A DNA stretch of 64,000 nucleotides from Bifidobacterium scardovii JCM 12489 = DSM 13734 (GTDB lineage: Bacteria > Actinomycetota > Actinomycetes > Actinomycetales > Bifidobacteriaceae). Position numbers and translations under genes: made by a program. The stretch lies in contig NZ_AP012331.1 in the NCBI RefSeq assembly GCF_001042635.1, forward strand, positions 1,488,001-1,552,000. The letters are read 5' to 3'. Under the pieces are notes generated by a model. It did not search any database. It worked only from the letters and a program-made list of their open reading frames with translations, and was not told the DNA's origin. Positions 21,532 through 30,573 of this stretch are shown in pieces (position 1 is the stretch's first letter; the number at the start of each line of letters is the position of its first letter).

Positions 21532-23838
21532 ATGTCTGCACTGACTTCCGTTTCCGGTTTTCCGCGCGTCGGCCAGAACCGTGAACTGAAGAAGATCATC
21601 GAAGCCTATTGGAAGGGCGCCGCATCGCTTGACGACGTGCGCGCCACCGCCAAGGAGCTGCGAGCCAAGCACTGGAAGCTGCAGGCCGACGCCGGCGTCG
21701 ACCTGATCCCCAGCAACGACTTCAGCTACTATGATCAGATGCTCGACACCGCGATCCTGCTCAACGTGATCCCGCAGCGGTACCAGCGCCTCGCCTTCGA
21801 CAACCCGGAGGAGACGCTGTTCGCGATGGCCCGCGGCTATCAGGGCGACAAGGGCGACGTGACCGCCCTGCCCATGAAGAAGTGGTTCACCACCAACTAC
21901 CACTACCTCGTGCCCGAAATCGACGAGGCCACCGACGTCAAGCTCAACGGCACCAAGCCGTTCGACGAGTACCTCGAGGCCAAGGCGCTGGGCATCGACA
22001 CCAAGCCGGTGCTCATCGGCCCCTACACCTTCCTCAAGCTCGCCCGCAACGCCCAGGCCGAGGAACTGACCTACGACAAGGGCCTGGTCAACGCCGTCGC
22101 CGCCGTCTACGCACAGGTGCTCGCCAAGTTCATCGAGCTGGGCGCATCCTGGGTGCAGATCGACGAGCCGTACCTCGTGCTCGACAAGGAGCCGGGCGAC
22201 GTCGAGCTGTTCAAGTCGCTGTACGCCAAGATCCTGCCCGCCCGCAAGGGCCAGGTCAAGGTGCTGCTCAACACCTACTTCGGCCACATCGCCGACGTGT
22301 ACGAGACCGTCAACCTGCTCGGCTTCGACGGCCTTGGCCTCGATCTCAACGAGGGCAAGGACGAGAACCTCGCCGCGGTGGAGCAGTACGGCGTGAACTC
22401 CGCGACCACCCTGTTCGCCGGCGTGGTCAACGGCCGCAACATCTGGCGCAACAACTACGCGGTGAGCCTCGGCCTGGTCGACGCCCTCAAGCAGAAGACC
22501 GCCAACGTGGCCGTCTCCACCGCCAGCTCCCTGCTGCACGTGCCGTTCAGCACCGAGGGCGAGACCGCCCTCGACCCGGATGTGCTCAAGCACTTCGCGT
22601 TCGCCGTCGAAAAGCTCGGCGAACTGCACGAGATCGCCGTGCTGGCCGACGCCTCCGAGGACGACAAGAAGGCCTCCGCCGAACTGGCCGCCAACCAGGC
22701 ACTGTTCGACGGCACCCGCGTGGCCGCCGATCCAGCCGTGGCCGAGCGCATCGCCAAGCTGACCGACGCCGACTTCGTGCGCCAGCCGGCCCGCGCCGAG
22801 CGCCAGAAGGAGCAGCGCGAGGCCCTCGGCCTGCCGCTGCTGCCGACCACCACGATCGGCTCGTTCCCGCAGACCAGGGAGATCCGCGCCGAGCGTGCCA
22901 AGCTGCGCAAGGGCGAGATCACCAAGGACGCCTACGACGAGTTCATGAGGGCCCAGATCGACGCCGTCATCAAGCATCAGGAGGAGATCGGCCTCGACGT
23001 GCTCGTCCACGGCGAGTTCGAGCGCAACGACATGGTCGAGTACTTCGGCCAGAACCTCAACGGCTTCCTGTTCACCAAGAACGCGTGGGTGCAGTCCTAC
23101 GGCACCCGCTGCGTCAAGCCCCCGATCGTGTGGGGCGACGTTTCCCGCGCCAACCCGATCACCGTCGAGTGGTCCGCGTACGCGCAGAGCCGTACCAGCC
23201 ACGTTATGAAGGGCATGCTCACCGGCCCGGTGACCATCCTCAACTGGTCCTGGCCGCGCGAGGACATCACCCACGAGCAGCAGACCCAGCAGCTGGCCCT
23301 CGCCATCCGCGACGAGGTGCTCGACCTCGAGGCCGCCGGCATCAAGGTCATCCAGATCGACGAGGCCGCTCTGCGCGAGAAGCTGCCGCTGCGCCGCACC
23401 GACTGGCACAAGAAGTACCTCGACTGGGCCGTGCCGGCGTTCCGCCTGGTCCACTCCGCGGTCAAGCCGACCACGCAGATCCACACGCACATGTGCTACT
23501 CGGAGTTCAACGACATCATCCGTGACATCGACGCGATGGACGCCGACGTGATCTCCTTCGAGGCGTCCCGCGGCGATCTGGTGGTGCTCGACGCCATCCA
23601 CGAGGCCAACTTCGAGACCGAGGCCGGCCCGGGCGTCTACGACATCCACTCGCCGCGCATCCCCTCCGAGCAGGAGATCGAGGACCGCATCTACGAGATC
23701 CTCAAGAAGATGGACGTCGAGAAGATCTGGATCAACCCGGACTGCGGCCTGAAGACCCGCGGCAACGCCGAGACCTGGCCGAGCCTCGAGCACATGGTCG
23801 CCGCCGCCAAGGCCGTGCGCGCCAAGCTCGCGAAGTAG
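21532..23838 (+). CDS. metE: Cobalamin-independent methionine synthase
   Basis: A 768-residue MetE, full length for the family. It transfers the methyl group of 5-methyltetrahydrofolate polyglutamate to homocysteine. The N-terminal folate half begins [14 protein letters not shown]; the C-terminal half carries the zinc ligands H653, C655 (HTHMC), E677 (SFEASRG) and C738 (DCGLKTR). A GGGAGGA ribosome site lies 5-6 bases before the ATG. The 220-base upstream region contains no SAM riboswitch that I recognise. metF follows after a 70-base gap, so the two supply and use the methyl donor in one operon. Confidence 0.97.
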   Translation: MSALTSVSGFPRVGQNRELKKIIEAYWKGAASLDDVRATAKELRAKHWKLQADAGVDLIPSNDFSYYDQMLDTAILLNVIPQRYQRLAFDNPEETLFAMARGYQGDKGDVTALPMKKWFTTNYHYLVPEIDEATDVKLNGTKPFDEYLEAKALGIDTKPVLIGPYTFLKLARNAQAEELTYDKGLVNAVAAVYAQVLAKFIELGASWVQIDEPYLVLDKEPGDVELFKSLYAKILPARKGQVKVLLNTYFGHIADVYETVNLLGFDGLGLDLNEGKDENLAAVEQYGVNSATTLFAGVVNGRNIWRNNYAVSLGLVDALKQKTANVAVSTASSLLHVPFSTEGETALDPDVLKHFAFAVEKLGELHEIAVLADASEDDKKASAELAANQALFDGTRVAADPAVAERIAKLTDADFVRQPARAERQKEQREALGLPLLPTTTIGSFPQTREIRAERAKLRKGEITKDAYDEFMRAQIDAVIKHQEEIGLDVLVHGEFERNDMVEYFGQNLNGFLFTKNAWVQSYGTRCVKPPIVWGDVSRANPITVEWSAYAQSRTSHVMKGMLTGPVTILNWSWPREDITHEQQTQQLALAIRDEVLDLEAAGIKVIQIDEAALREKLPLRRTDWHKKYLDWAVPAFRLVHSAVKPTTQIHTHMCYSEFNDIIRDIDAMDADVISFEASRGDLVVLDAIHEANFETEAGPGVYDIHSPRIPSEQEIEDRIYEILKKMDVEKIWINPDCGLKTRGNAETWPSLEHMVAAAKAVRAKLAK

Positions 23839-23863
23839 CAGGTCATCTGCAGGTTCATCTACT

Positions 23864-23890
23864 GGGGCTCCCCTCGCAAAGGGGAGCCCA
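23864..23890. repeat. REP-like hairpin in the metE-metF spacer
   Basis: GGGCTCCCCT and AGGGGAGCCC pair around a short loop. Only the first hairpin of the repeat family is present. It could attenuate metF relative to metE or protect the metE message 3' end. Confidence 0.6.
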
Positions 23891-23909
23891 TTGAATAAAA
23901 GGATCTTTC

Positions 23910-24761
23910 ATGCATTCCCCGATGTTCTCGCTGGAAGTGTTCCCGCCGAAGCGCAACGCCCCGGTCGGCACGATCTACGACACCCTTGACGGCCTTGAAG
24001 GTCTGAGCCCCGATTTCATCTCGGTGACCTACGGGCACGGCACGCATTCCGACCGCACCGCCACCGCGCGCATCGCGAACACGATCCGCAAGGAGTACCG
24101 CATCCCGGCCGTGGCCCATCTGACCGCCCTGTATTCCGACAAGGCGAAGATCGACGAGGCGCTCGACATGTTCGAGCAGGCCGGCGTGAGCGCGGTGCTC
24201 GCCCTGCGCGGCGACCCGATCGAGGGTCTGGAGCCGAGCCGGGACTTCGCGCACGCGAGCGATCTGGTGGCCTACATCCGCGAGCACAAGCCCGACATGA
24301 AGGTGTTCGCCGCCTGCTACCCCGAAGGCCACATCCAGTCGGCCTCGCTCGACGAGGACATCGCGCACCTGAAGACCAAGGTCGACGCCGGGGCCACCCA
24401 CCTCATCTCCCAGCTGTTCTACGACAACGAGGATTTCTACCGATTCCTCGACAAGGCCCGGGCCGCGGGCATCGACGTGCCGATCGAGGCCGGCATCATG
24501 CCGGTCGCCGGCGCGAAGTCCACGCGCTCGATGGCCGAACGCAACCGCACGCGCATTCCCCGCGCGGTCGAGTCCATGCTGGAGCGCTGGGGCGACGACG
24601 TGCCGACGCTGCGCGCCGCGGGCATCAATTACGCGTGCGAGCAGATTACCGATCTGGTGGCGAACGGCGTGGACGGCGTGCACCTGTACACGATGAATCG
24701 CCCCGCGTCGACCCGCCGCATCTGGCGCAACGTCGAGGCGCTGTTCGCGGTCGGGGAGTAG
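23910..24761 (+). CDS. metF: 5,10-methylenetetrahydrofolate reductase
   Basis: A 283-residue TIM-barrel flavoprotein that reduces methylene-THF to 5-methyl-THF, the substrate of MetE encoded just upstream. Family features are FSLEVFPPK at the N-terminus, SVTYGHG, HLTAL, ALRGDP, HLISQLFYDNEDF and GIMPV. AAAGGA lies about 8 bases before the ATG. It is separated from metE by a REP-like hairpin but is on the same strand, and is very probably co-transcribed. Confidence 0.96.
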   Translation: MHSPMFSLEVFPPKRNAPVGTIYDTLDGLEGLSPDFISVTYGHGTHSDRTATARIANTIRKEYRIPAVAHLTALYSDKAKIDEALDMFEQAGVSAVLALRGDPIEGLEPSRDFAHASDLVAYIREHKPDMKVFAACYPEGHIQSASLDEDIAHLKTKVDAGATHLISQLFYDNEDFYRFLDKARAAGIDVPIEAGIMPVAGAKSTRSMAERNRTRIPRAVESMLERWGDDVPTLRAAGINYACEQITDLVANGVDGVHLYTMNRPASTRRIWRNVEALFAVGE

Positions 24762-24810
24762 CTTTTCGGCCGTTTCTCTCTTCGAGAAGAGTGGGGATGC
24801 CCTGTCGTGC

Positions 24811-24972
24811 ATGCCCCCCCGCTGGCGGGGGCTGTCGGCACAGCCTACTGGGGGGTGGTCGAAAACGCTGCAACGTCAGACATTTGACCACCCTCAGTCT
24901 CGCTTCGCGATCCAGCTTCCGCCAGCGGGAGCATCACCCTATCCTGTCTGGCTCCCCTCAGGGAGGGGAGCC
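24811..24972. repeat. REP-like repeat cluster, copies E1, E2 and E3
   Basis: E1 (24811-24860, plus) and E2 (24886-24933, minus) are full units arranged head to head, each ending in GGTGGTC and separated by 25 bp. E3 (24950-24972) is a lone first hairpin GGCTCCCCTC/GAGGGGAGCC. Together they fill most of the space between metF and the convergent small membrane protein, where they could terminate transcription from both sides. Confidence 0.75.
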
Positions 24973-25020
24973 AAGTCATGCCTTCACCTAGCTGCTTGAC
25001 CGCGGCGAGGGGGTCGGAGG

Positions 25021-25392
25021 CTAGCGCTTGCGGGATTTGCGGGACTTGCCGCCGTTGGGACGTTTGGAACTTGTCGCGCGCTTGAGCGGCGACTGCGGCT
25101 TCTTCGGCTCGAAGAACGGGAAGCGTTCCAGTCCCCAGCGGTGCACCGCCGGGATCTTCGCGATGAGCACGCCGGCGATCATCACGCCGATGGTCGCCCA
25201 CGAGGCGATCTCCTGCTTGGCCATGATGAGCACGATCACCATGCCGACGCCGATGATGCCGACGAACTGCTGGTACTTGTTCTGTGCCTCGGTCATGCGG
25301 TCGACCTTCAGCGGCAGCAGCCCGAAGAACAGGCCGATGGCCATGCTGGCGATGACGACGATGACCAGTACGGTGATTTCGGTGGATGTCAT
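25021..25392 (-). CDS. Small membrane protein with basic C-terminal tail
   Basis: A 123-residue protein with three hydrophobic segments (about 6-27, 41-59 and 64-83) followed by a roughly 30-residue tail dense in Lys, Arg and Ser. It is probably an inner-membrane protein with a nucleic-acid- or membrane-surface-binding tail. I do not recognise the family. It is convergent with metF and divided from the next minus-strand gene by about 70 bases. Confidence 0.7.
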   Translation of the reverse strand: MTSTEITVLVIVVIASMAIGLFFGLLPLKVDRMTEAQNKYQQFVGIIGVGMVIVLIMAKQEIASWATIGVMIAGVLIAKIPAVHRWGLERFPFFEPKKPQSPLKRATSSKRPNGGKSRKSRKR

Positions 25393-25463
25393 GGTGTCCC
25401 TTCGGTGTGCGTCACTTCATGATATGCGATTATGATATGCGATTCGCCGGCCTCGCGCATGCC

Positions 25464-26318
25464 TCAGCGATCGAAGCGGCGCGCCTGCGGCAGCCGCATG
25501 GTGCGGTCGATCAGCTTGCGCTGCTTGGCCATGTTGCCGTAGGTCTGGCTGTCGGCGAACACCGCGCGTCCGTCGTCGGCGTCGGAGACCCCGGCGATCT
25601 CGGCAATGATCTGCTCGTAGCTGGTCTCGTCGGTCCGGTGCACGCCGCGGACGCGCCCCTGGCGCAGCACCACGATGCGGTCCGACACGGCGAACACGTC
25701 GGGCAGGTCGTGGCAGACCATCACCACGGCGCGCCCTTCGGCGCGCAGGCGCTTGATGTACGACAGCACCTCGGCGGTCTGCATCACCGACAGCGAGGCG
25801 GTCGGCTCGTCGAGCAGGATGAGCTTCGGGTCGTTGAGCAACGTGCGCGCGATGGCCACGGTCTGCTTCTGGCCGACCGACAGCGAGGCGATTGGCTGGC
25901 CGACGCGGATCGACGAGCTGAGCGTCCTGAGCACGGCGCGGGCCCTGACGTCCATGGCCTCGTCGTTGCGTATGCCGCCGGGGCCATGCTCCTCCTTGCC
26001 GAGGAACAGGTTGGCCGAGACGTTGAGGTTGTCGCAGAACTCCTGCCCCTGGAACACCGAGGCGATGCCGATGGCGTCGGCCTCGCGGACGCTGGAGACG
26101 GTGACCGGCTCGCCTCGCCACACGATCTCGCCGCCGTCCGGCTGCAGCAGCCCGCCGACGATCTTCATCAGCGTCGATTTGCCTGCGCCGTTGTCGCCGA
26201 CCACGGCGACGACCTCCTGCGCGTCGATGCGCAGACTGACGGATTTGAGTGCGGTGACGAAGCCGAAGCGCTTGGAGACGTCGCGCAGCTCCAGCAACGG
26301 TATGGTGTCTGTTCTCAT
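25464..26318 (-). CDS. Sugar-type ABC ATP-binding protein, single domain
   Basis: A 284-residue ATPase of the type that energises ribose/xylose-class importers. Walker A is GDNGAGKST, the signature is LSVGQKQ and Walker B is LILLDEPTAS. Importers of this class usually have two fused ATPase domains, but this protein has only one, followed by a short tail with a 30-residue basic end. It starts 14 bases after the ROK gene and is surely co-transcribed with it. No permease is next to it, while a complete transporter with its own double ATPase is divergently encoded. It may be a partner of a distant permease. The start at 26318 is supported by the family N-terminus. Confidence 0.85.
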   Translation of the reverse strand: MRTDTIPLLELRDVSKRFGFVTALKSVSLRIDAQEVVAVVGDNGAGKSTLMKIVGGLLQPDGGEIVWRGEPVTVSSVREADAIGIASVFQGQEFCDNLNVSANLFLGKEEHGPGGIRNDEAMDVRARAVLRTLSSSIRVGQPIASLSVGQKQTVAIARTLLNDPKLILLDEPTASLSVMQTAEVLSYIKRLRAEGRAVVMVCHDLPDVFAVSDRIVVLRQGRVRGVHRTDETSYEQIIAEIAGVSDADDGRAVFADSQTYGNMAKQRKLIDRTMRLPQARRFDR

Positions 26319-26332
26319 CGCGTGTGCCCCTT

Positions 26333-27508
26333 CTACGCGGCTTGGGAGATACGGGTGGATTCGACGTGCTCGATGGCCATCAGCGCGGCGCCGAGCGCGG
26401 CGCAGGTCTCCGGATAGGCCGCGGGGACCACCTGGATGGGGGTCAGCGCGCTCGGGAACAGCAGGCGCTGCAGCGACTCGCCAAACGGTTCGAGGAACAC
26501 GCCGCCGGTCATCGCCAGCTTGCCGCCGAGCACCACGATCTCGGGGTCCACGGCGATGCACAGCCCGGCCGCCACCTGGCCGATGCGCACGGCGGCGTCG
26601 GACACCACGCGCCGGCAGCCCGGGTCGCCGGCGTTGGCCTCCGCCACCAGGTCGTTCATGGTCATGTTGCCGTGCGTGACGCTCAGCAGGGAGACGAGCC
26701 GCCGCTCGTCGACCACGGTGTCGAGGCAGCCACGGTTGCCGCAGGCGCAGATGCTGCCCAGCGGATCGATCTGGACGTGCCCGATCTCGCCGGCGAGGCC
26801 GGTGACGCCCCGCCACAGCTCGCCGTTGATCATCACGCCGGCGCCGGTGCCGTCATTGGTGTGGATGTAGACGAAATCGGGCTTGCCCATGGCCGCGCCC
26901 ATGCGCGACTCGCACAGCGCCGAGGCGTTGGCGTCGTTGTCGACCGTCACCGGCACATGGAAGGCGGTCGACAGCGGGCCGATCACGTCGAGCCCGTCCC
27001 ACCCCATGAGGATGCCCGGCACGGCGATCGTGTGGGTGCGGCTGTCGACCGGCGCGGCGAGCGCGACACCGATGCCCACGATCTCGTCGGGGGAGGCGCC
27101 GACGTTGCTCAGGGTCTCGTTGATCAGCACCATCGCACGTTCCAGCGTGGTGTCGGCCTTGTGGTTGAGCGCCAGCGGCAGCCGGTGCTCGGCGATGACC
27201 GACTTCGAGTAGTCGATGATCTCCAGCAGCAGCTCGCGCCTGCCGATGGACAGGCCGACGCCGAGCCCCTGCTGGCGGGCCAGCGCGACCAGCGTGGCCC
27301 TGCGCCCGTTGCGCACGGTGTTCTGCGTCTCGAGTTTGCCTTCGTCGACCAGCTGGTGCACGAGATTGGACACCGTGGCCGTCGACAATCCGGACGATTC
27401 GGCCAGTTCGACCTGGGTCATCGCGCCGAACCGGTGTATGCACTCCAGCAGGTTCGCGCGGTTGGCCTCACGCAATGAGGTCTGTGAACCGAATAATCTT
27501 CCTGCCAT
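26333..27508 (-). CDS. ROK-family transcriptional regulator
   Basis: A protein of about 391 residues with an N-terminal winged helix (TQVELAESSGLSTATVSNLV) and a C-terminal sugar-kinase-like ROK domain. The zinc signature CACGNRGCLD is present, though the usual final Glu is Asp. The phosphate and sugar motifs include VDNDANASAL and GEIGHVQID. It lacks nothing obvious and most likely represses transporter genes until a sugar binds. It is divergent from the sugar-binding-protein gene 240 bases away, and precedes a co-oriented ABC ATPase gene. An alternative start 12 bases upstream (27520) is in frame. Confidence 0.88.
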   Translation of the reverse strand: MAGRLFGSQTSLREANRANLLECIHRFGAMTQVELAESSGLSTATVSNLVHQLVDEGKLETQNTVRNGRRATLVALARQQGLGVGLSIGRRELLLEIIDYSKSVIAEHRLPLALNHKADTTLERAMVLINETLSNVGASPDEIVGIGVALAAPVDSRTHTIAVPGILMGWDGLDVIGPLSTAFHVPVTVDNDANASALCESRMGAAMGKPDFVYIHTNDGTGAGVMINGELWRGVTGLAGEIGHVQIDPLGSICACGNRGCLDTVVDERRLVSLLSVTHGNMTMNDLVAEANAGDPGCRRVVSDAAVRIGQVAAGLCIAVDPEIVVLGGKLAMTGGVFLEPFGESLQRLLFPSALTPIQVVPAAYPETCAALGAALMAIEHVESTRISQAA

Positions 27509-27583
27509 ACCCAACAGCATAACCCGTCATGGCCCCGAAATGCAGTGCAACAGCCGAATTCGCGCCGGATTTCGCAATATTGG

Positions 27584-27670
27584 CAATATTGTTAAGTTCA
27601 TGTATATAACACAAGACCAAAATTCATTGCATGTTGAGTTTGACAAATGAACGCAATGGAGTATGCTGAT
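27584..27670 (+). promoter_or_regulatory. Promoter and candidate ROK operator of the sugar ABC operon
   Basis: A good promoter is seen: TTGACA (27640-27645), 16 bases, TATGCT (27662-27667). An inverted repeat CATTGC (27625-27630)/GCAATG (27653-27658) flanks the -35 box, and ATTGGCAATATTGTTAAGTTCATG lies upstream at about 27584. The region is much more AT-rich than its surroundings, as is usual for operators of ROK repressors. Confidence 0.7.
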
Positions 27671-27750
27671 GAACCATCGGCTCCGGGAACGTCCCCGGAG
27701 CCGTGCGGGCGAAGGGTAGTCCGCACTTCCTCAATGAAGAAGGAGATCGC

Positions 27751-28917
27751 ATGAAATTCACCAACAAGATCGTCGCCGTGGTGGCCGGCGCCGCGATGTG
27801 CGTCGGACTGGCGGCCTGCGGCGGTGGGCGCACCGGCCAGGCCTCGGGCGAGGGATCGAAGATCGAGAAGGGCGACACCATAGGCATCTCGATGCCGACC
27901 AAATCCGAGGAACGCTGGAACAAGGACGGCAACAACCTCAAGAAGAAGCTGGAGGACGCCGGCTACAAGGTCATCCTGTCCTTCGCCGACGACAAGCCGG
28001 CCCAGCAGAACTCCGACATCGAGAACATGGTCAACAACAGCGCCAAGATCGTCGTGGTCGCTTCCAAGGACGGCACCGCCGTCGGCCCCGCGGTCGAGAA
28101 GGCCCGCGACGCCGGCGCCAAGGTCATCGCCTACGACCGCCTGATCATGAACACCGACGCCGTCGACTACTACGCCACGTTCCAGCTGGAGCAGACCGGC
28201 GTGCTCGAGGCCACCTACCTCATCGACAAGCTCGGCCTCAAGAACGGGGCGAAGGGCCCGTTCAACATCGAGCTGTTCACCGGCTCGCCCGACGACAACA
28301 ACGCCAAGTACTTCTTCAAAGGCGCCTGGGACCTGCTGCAGCCGTACTTCGAGTCCGGCGTGCTCGTCAACCCCTCCAACCACGGCGGCGGCGTGAGCAA
28401 GGGCTTCAAGGTCGACGACTGGCAGAAGATCTCCGTGCAGTCCTGGAAGGCCGAGCAGGCCCAGAAGGACATGGAGTCCATCCTCGACTCCACCTACGCG
28501 CACGGCGAGAAGCTCGACGCCGTGCTCAGCCCCTACGACGGCATCAGCCAGGGCATCATCAACGCCATCGAGTCCAAGCGCCCCGACATGAAGCCCGGCA
28601 CCGAGACCTGGCCGTTCATCACCGGGCAGGACGCGATGGAGCTCGCCGTGACCAACATCTCCGCCGACAAGCAGGGCGAGACCGTGTTCAAGGACGTCAA
28701 CAAGCTGGCCGACGCGGTCTATGAGATGATCGTCGAGATCGCCGAGGGCAAGGAGGTCACCGGCGTCAACGGCACCTTCAACAACAACAAGATCGACGTG
28801 CCCTCCAAGCTGCTCGACCCGCAGAACATCACCAAGGACAACCTCGATGATCTGGTGAAGGCCGGATACATCACGCAGGACCGATTCGACCAGCTGGTCT
28901 CCTCGGCCACCAAGTGA
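27751..28917 (+). CDS. Sugar ABC transporter substrate-binding lipoprotein
   Basis: A 388-residue periplasmic-binding-fold lipoprotein of the XylF/ChvE class. The signal peptide ends in a lipobox, LAAC, with lipidated C23. Recognisable segments include GISMPTKSEERW at the start of the mature domain, NMVNNSAKIVVVA, and the AYDRLI stretch found in ChvE-type proteins. AAGGAG lies 6-7 bases upstream of the ATG; longer in-frame starts are not supported. It is the first gene of the SBP-ATPase-permease operon. The sugar could be a pentose or a hexose. Confidence 0.92.
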   Translation: MKFTNKIVAVVAGAAMCVGLAACGGGRTGQASGEGSKIEKGDTIGISMPTKSEERWNKDGNNLKKKLEDAGYKVILSFADDKPAQQNSDIENMVNNSAKIVVVASKDGTAVGPAVEKARDAGAKVIAYDRLIMNTDAVDYYATFQLEQTGVLEATYLIDKLGLKNGAKGPFNIELFTGSPDDNNAKYFFKGAWDLLQPYFESGVLVNPSNHGGGVSKGFKVDDWQKISVQSWKAEQAQKDMESILDSTYAHGEKLDAVLSPYDGISQGIINAIESKRPDMKPGTETWPFITGQDAMELAVTNISADKQGETVFKDVNKLADAVYEMIVEIAEGKEVTGVNGTFNNNKIDVPSKLLDPQNITKDNLDDLVKAGYITQDRFDQLVSSATK

Positions 28918-28924
28918 CGGCAGG

Positions 28925-28976
28925 GGCCGCCCGCGCGGGCGCGGCGCTGGCGACGGGCGCGCGGGCGCGGGCGGCC
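28925..28976 (+). promoter_or_regulatory. Intercistronic hairpin
   Basis: A perfect 12-bp stem, GGCCGCCCGCGC (28925-28936) with GCGCGGGCGGCC (28965-28976), lies between the binding-protein and ATPase genes. Similar structures in import operons let the binding protein be made in excess. Confidence 0.6.
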
Positions 28977-29016
28977 ACCGACCACAACCAACATCCATCC
29001 ATATAGGAGTGATGAC

Positions 29017-30573
29017 ATGTCTGCACCAGACACCATTTTGACCATGGAGAACATCACCAAGACGTTCGGGCCGGTCAAGGCCCTGACCGACGTCAATCTC
29101 GAGGTCGGGCGCGGAGAGATCCACGCCATCTGCGGGGAGAACGGCGCCGGCAAATCGACGCTGATGAACGTCCTTTCCGGTGTGTACCCCTACGGCAGCT
29201 ATTCCGGCACCATCACCTTCGACGGCAAGGAATGCCGGTACCGCACGATCAACGATTCCGAGGCCGACGGCATCGTGATCATCCACCAGGAGCTGGCGCT
29301 GAGCCCCTTCCTGTCGATCGCGGAGAACATCTTCATCGGCAACGAACGGGCCTCGGGCGGGGTCGTCGACTGGAACCGCACCAGGGCCGAGGCCAAGAAG
29401 CTCCTCGAGCGCGTGGGCCTGCCGGAGAACCCGGACACCCGCATCATGGACATCGGCGTCGGCAAGCAGCAGCTCGTCGAGATCGCCAAGGCGCTGTCCA
29501 AGAACGTGAAGCTGCTGATCCTCGACGAGCCGACCGCCGCGCTCAACGACGAGGATTCCGCGCACCTGCTCGGACTGGTCCGCCAGCTGCGCGACGAGCA
29601 CGGCGTGACCAGCATCATCATCACGCACAAGCTCAACGAGGTCGCCGCCGTGGCGGACAACGTCACCATCATCCGCGACGGCTCCACCGTCGGCCAGATG
29701 TACGTCACCCCGGAAACCCCGCTCGACCAGGAGGAGCTGATCCGCAAGATGGTCGGCCGCGAGCTGACCAACCTCTACCCGGACCACCCGTCCAACGCGC
29801 CGGGCGAGGAGTACCTGAGGCTCGAGAACTGGACCGTGCACCATCCGATCGACCCGACGCGCGTGATCGTCGACCATGCGAACATCAACGTGCATGCCGG
29901 CGAGATCGTCGGCCTGGCCGGCCTGATGGGCGCCGGGCGCACCGAGATGGCGATGAGCCTGTTCGGCCACTCGTACGGGTCCAACATCTCCGGCAACGTC
30001 TACGTCAAGGGCAAGAAGGTGTCGCTGCCCAACGTGCAGTCGGCCATCGACGCCGGCCTGGCGTACGCCACCGAGGACCGCAAGGGCTACGGGCTCAACC
30101 TGCTGCAGAACATCCGCGAGAACGCGTCGATGGCCTCGCTGACCAAGATGAGCCGCGGCGGCATCATGGACGACAACGTCGAGCGCAAGGAGGTCGAGCA
30201 GTACCGCAAGGACTTCCGCATCAAGTGCCATGACATCGACGTGAACGTCGGCACGCTCTCCGGCGGCAACCAGCAGAAGGTCGTGCTCGCCAAATGGGTG
30301 ATCTCCGACCCGGACGTGCTGATCCTCGACGAGCCGACGCGAGGCATCGACGTCGGCGCCAAGTTCGAGATCTACGAGATCATCGACCAGCTCGCCGACG
30401 CGGGCAAGGCCGTGATCGTCATCTCGTCCGAGCTGCCGGAACTCATCGGCATCTGCGACCGCATCTACACGGTCAGCCAGGGCGTCGTCACCGACAACGT
30501 CGACAAGAACGGCTTCACTCAGGAATACCTGATGAAGGGAATGACCAAGGAAAGGGAGGTGGCTGCACGATGA
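29017..30573 (+). CDS. Sugar ABC transporter ATP-binding protein, two fused ATPase domains
   Basis: A 518-residue ATPase of the RbsA/XylG/MmsA class. The first domain has GENGAGKST and LLILDEPTAAL; the second has a GLMGAGRTE nucleotide loop, LSGGNQQK and VLILDEPTRGID. The second domain's Walker A lacks the canonical Lys-Ser/Thr, as is normal for this class. It follows the binding-protein gene after a hairpin. Its stop overlaps the permease start by 4 bases (ATGA), indicating tight coupling. Confidence 0.93.
   Translation: MSAPDTILTMENITKTFGPVKALTDVNLEVGRGEIHAICGENGAGKSTLMNVLSGVYPYGSYSGTITFDGKECRYRTINDSEADGIVIIHQELALSPFLSIAENIFIGNERASGGVVDWNRTRAEAKKLLERVGLPENPDTRIMDIGVGKQQLVEIAKALSKNVKLLILDEPTAALNDEDSAHLLGLVRQLRDEHGVTSIIITHKLNEVAAVADNVTIIRDGSTVGQMYVTPETPLDQEELIRKMVGRELTNLYPDHPSNAPGEEYLRLENWTVHHPIDPTRVIVDHANINVHAGEIVGLAGLMGAGRTEMAMSLFGHSYGSNISGNVYVKGKKVSLPNVQSAIDAGLAYATEDRKGYGLNLLQNIRENASMASLTKMSRGGIMDDNVERKEVEQYRKDFRIKCHDIDVNVGTLSGGNQQKVVLAKWVISDPDVLILDEPTRGIDVGAKFEIYEIIDQLADAGKAVIVISSELPELIGICDRIYTVSQGVVTDNVDKNGFTQEYLMKGMTKEREVAAR

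Noticed and set aside
21025..23793. A 922-codon minus-strand ORF opposite metE
   Set aside because: Antisense shadow of a strongly conserved gene; Val/Leu/Gly/Glu/His-biased composition.
24811..24972. CRISPR-like array suggested by repeated palindromes
   Set aside because: Units are in opposite orientation, not regularly spaced, differ in sequence, and no cas genes are near.
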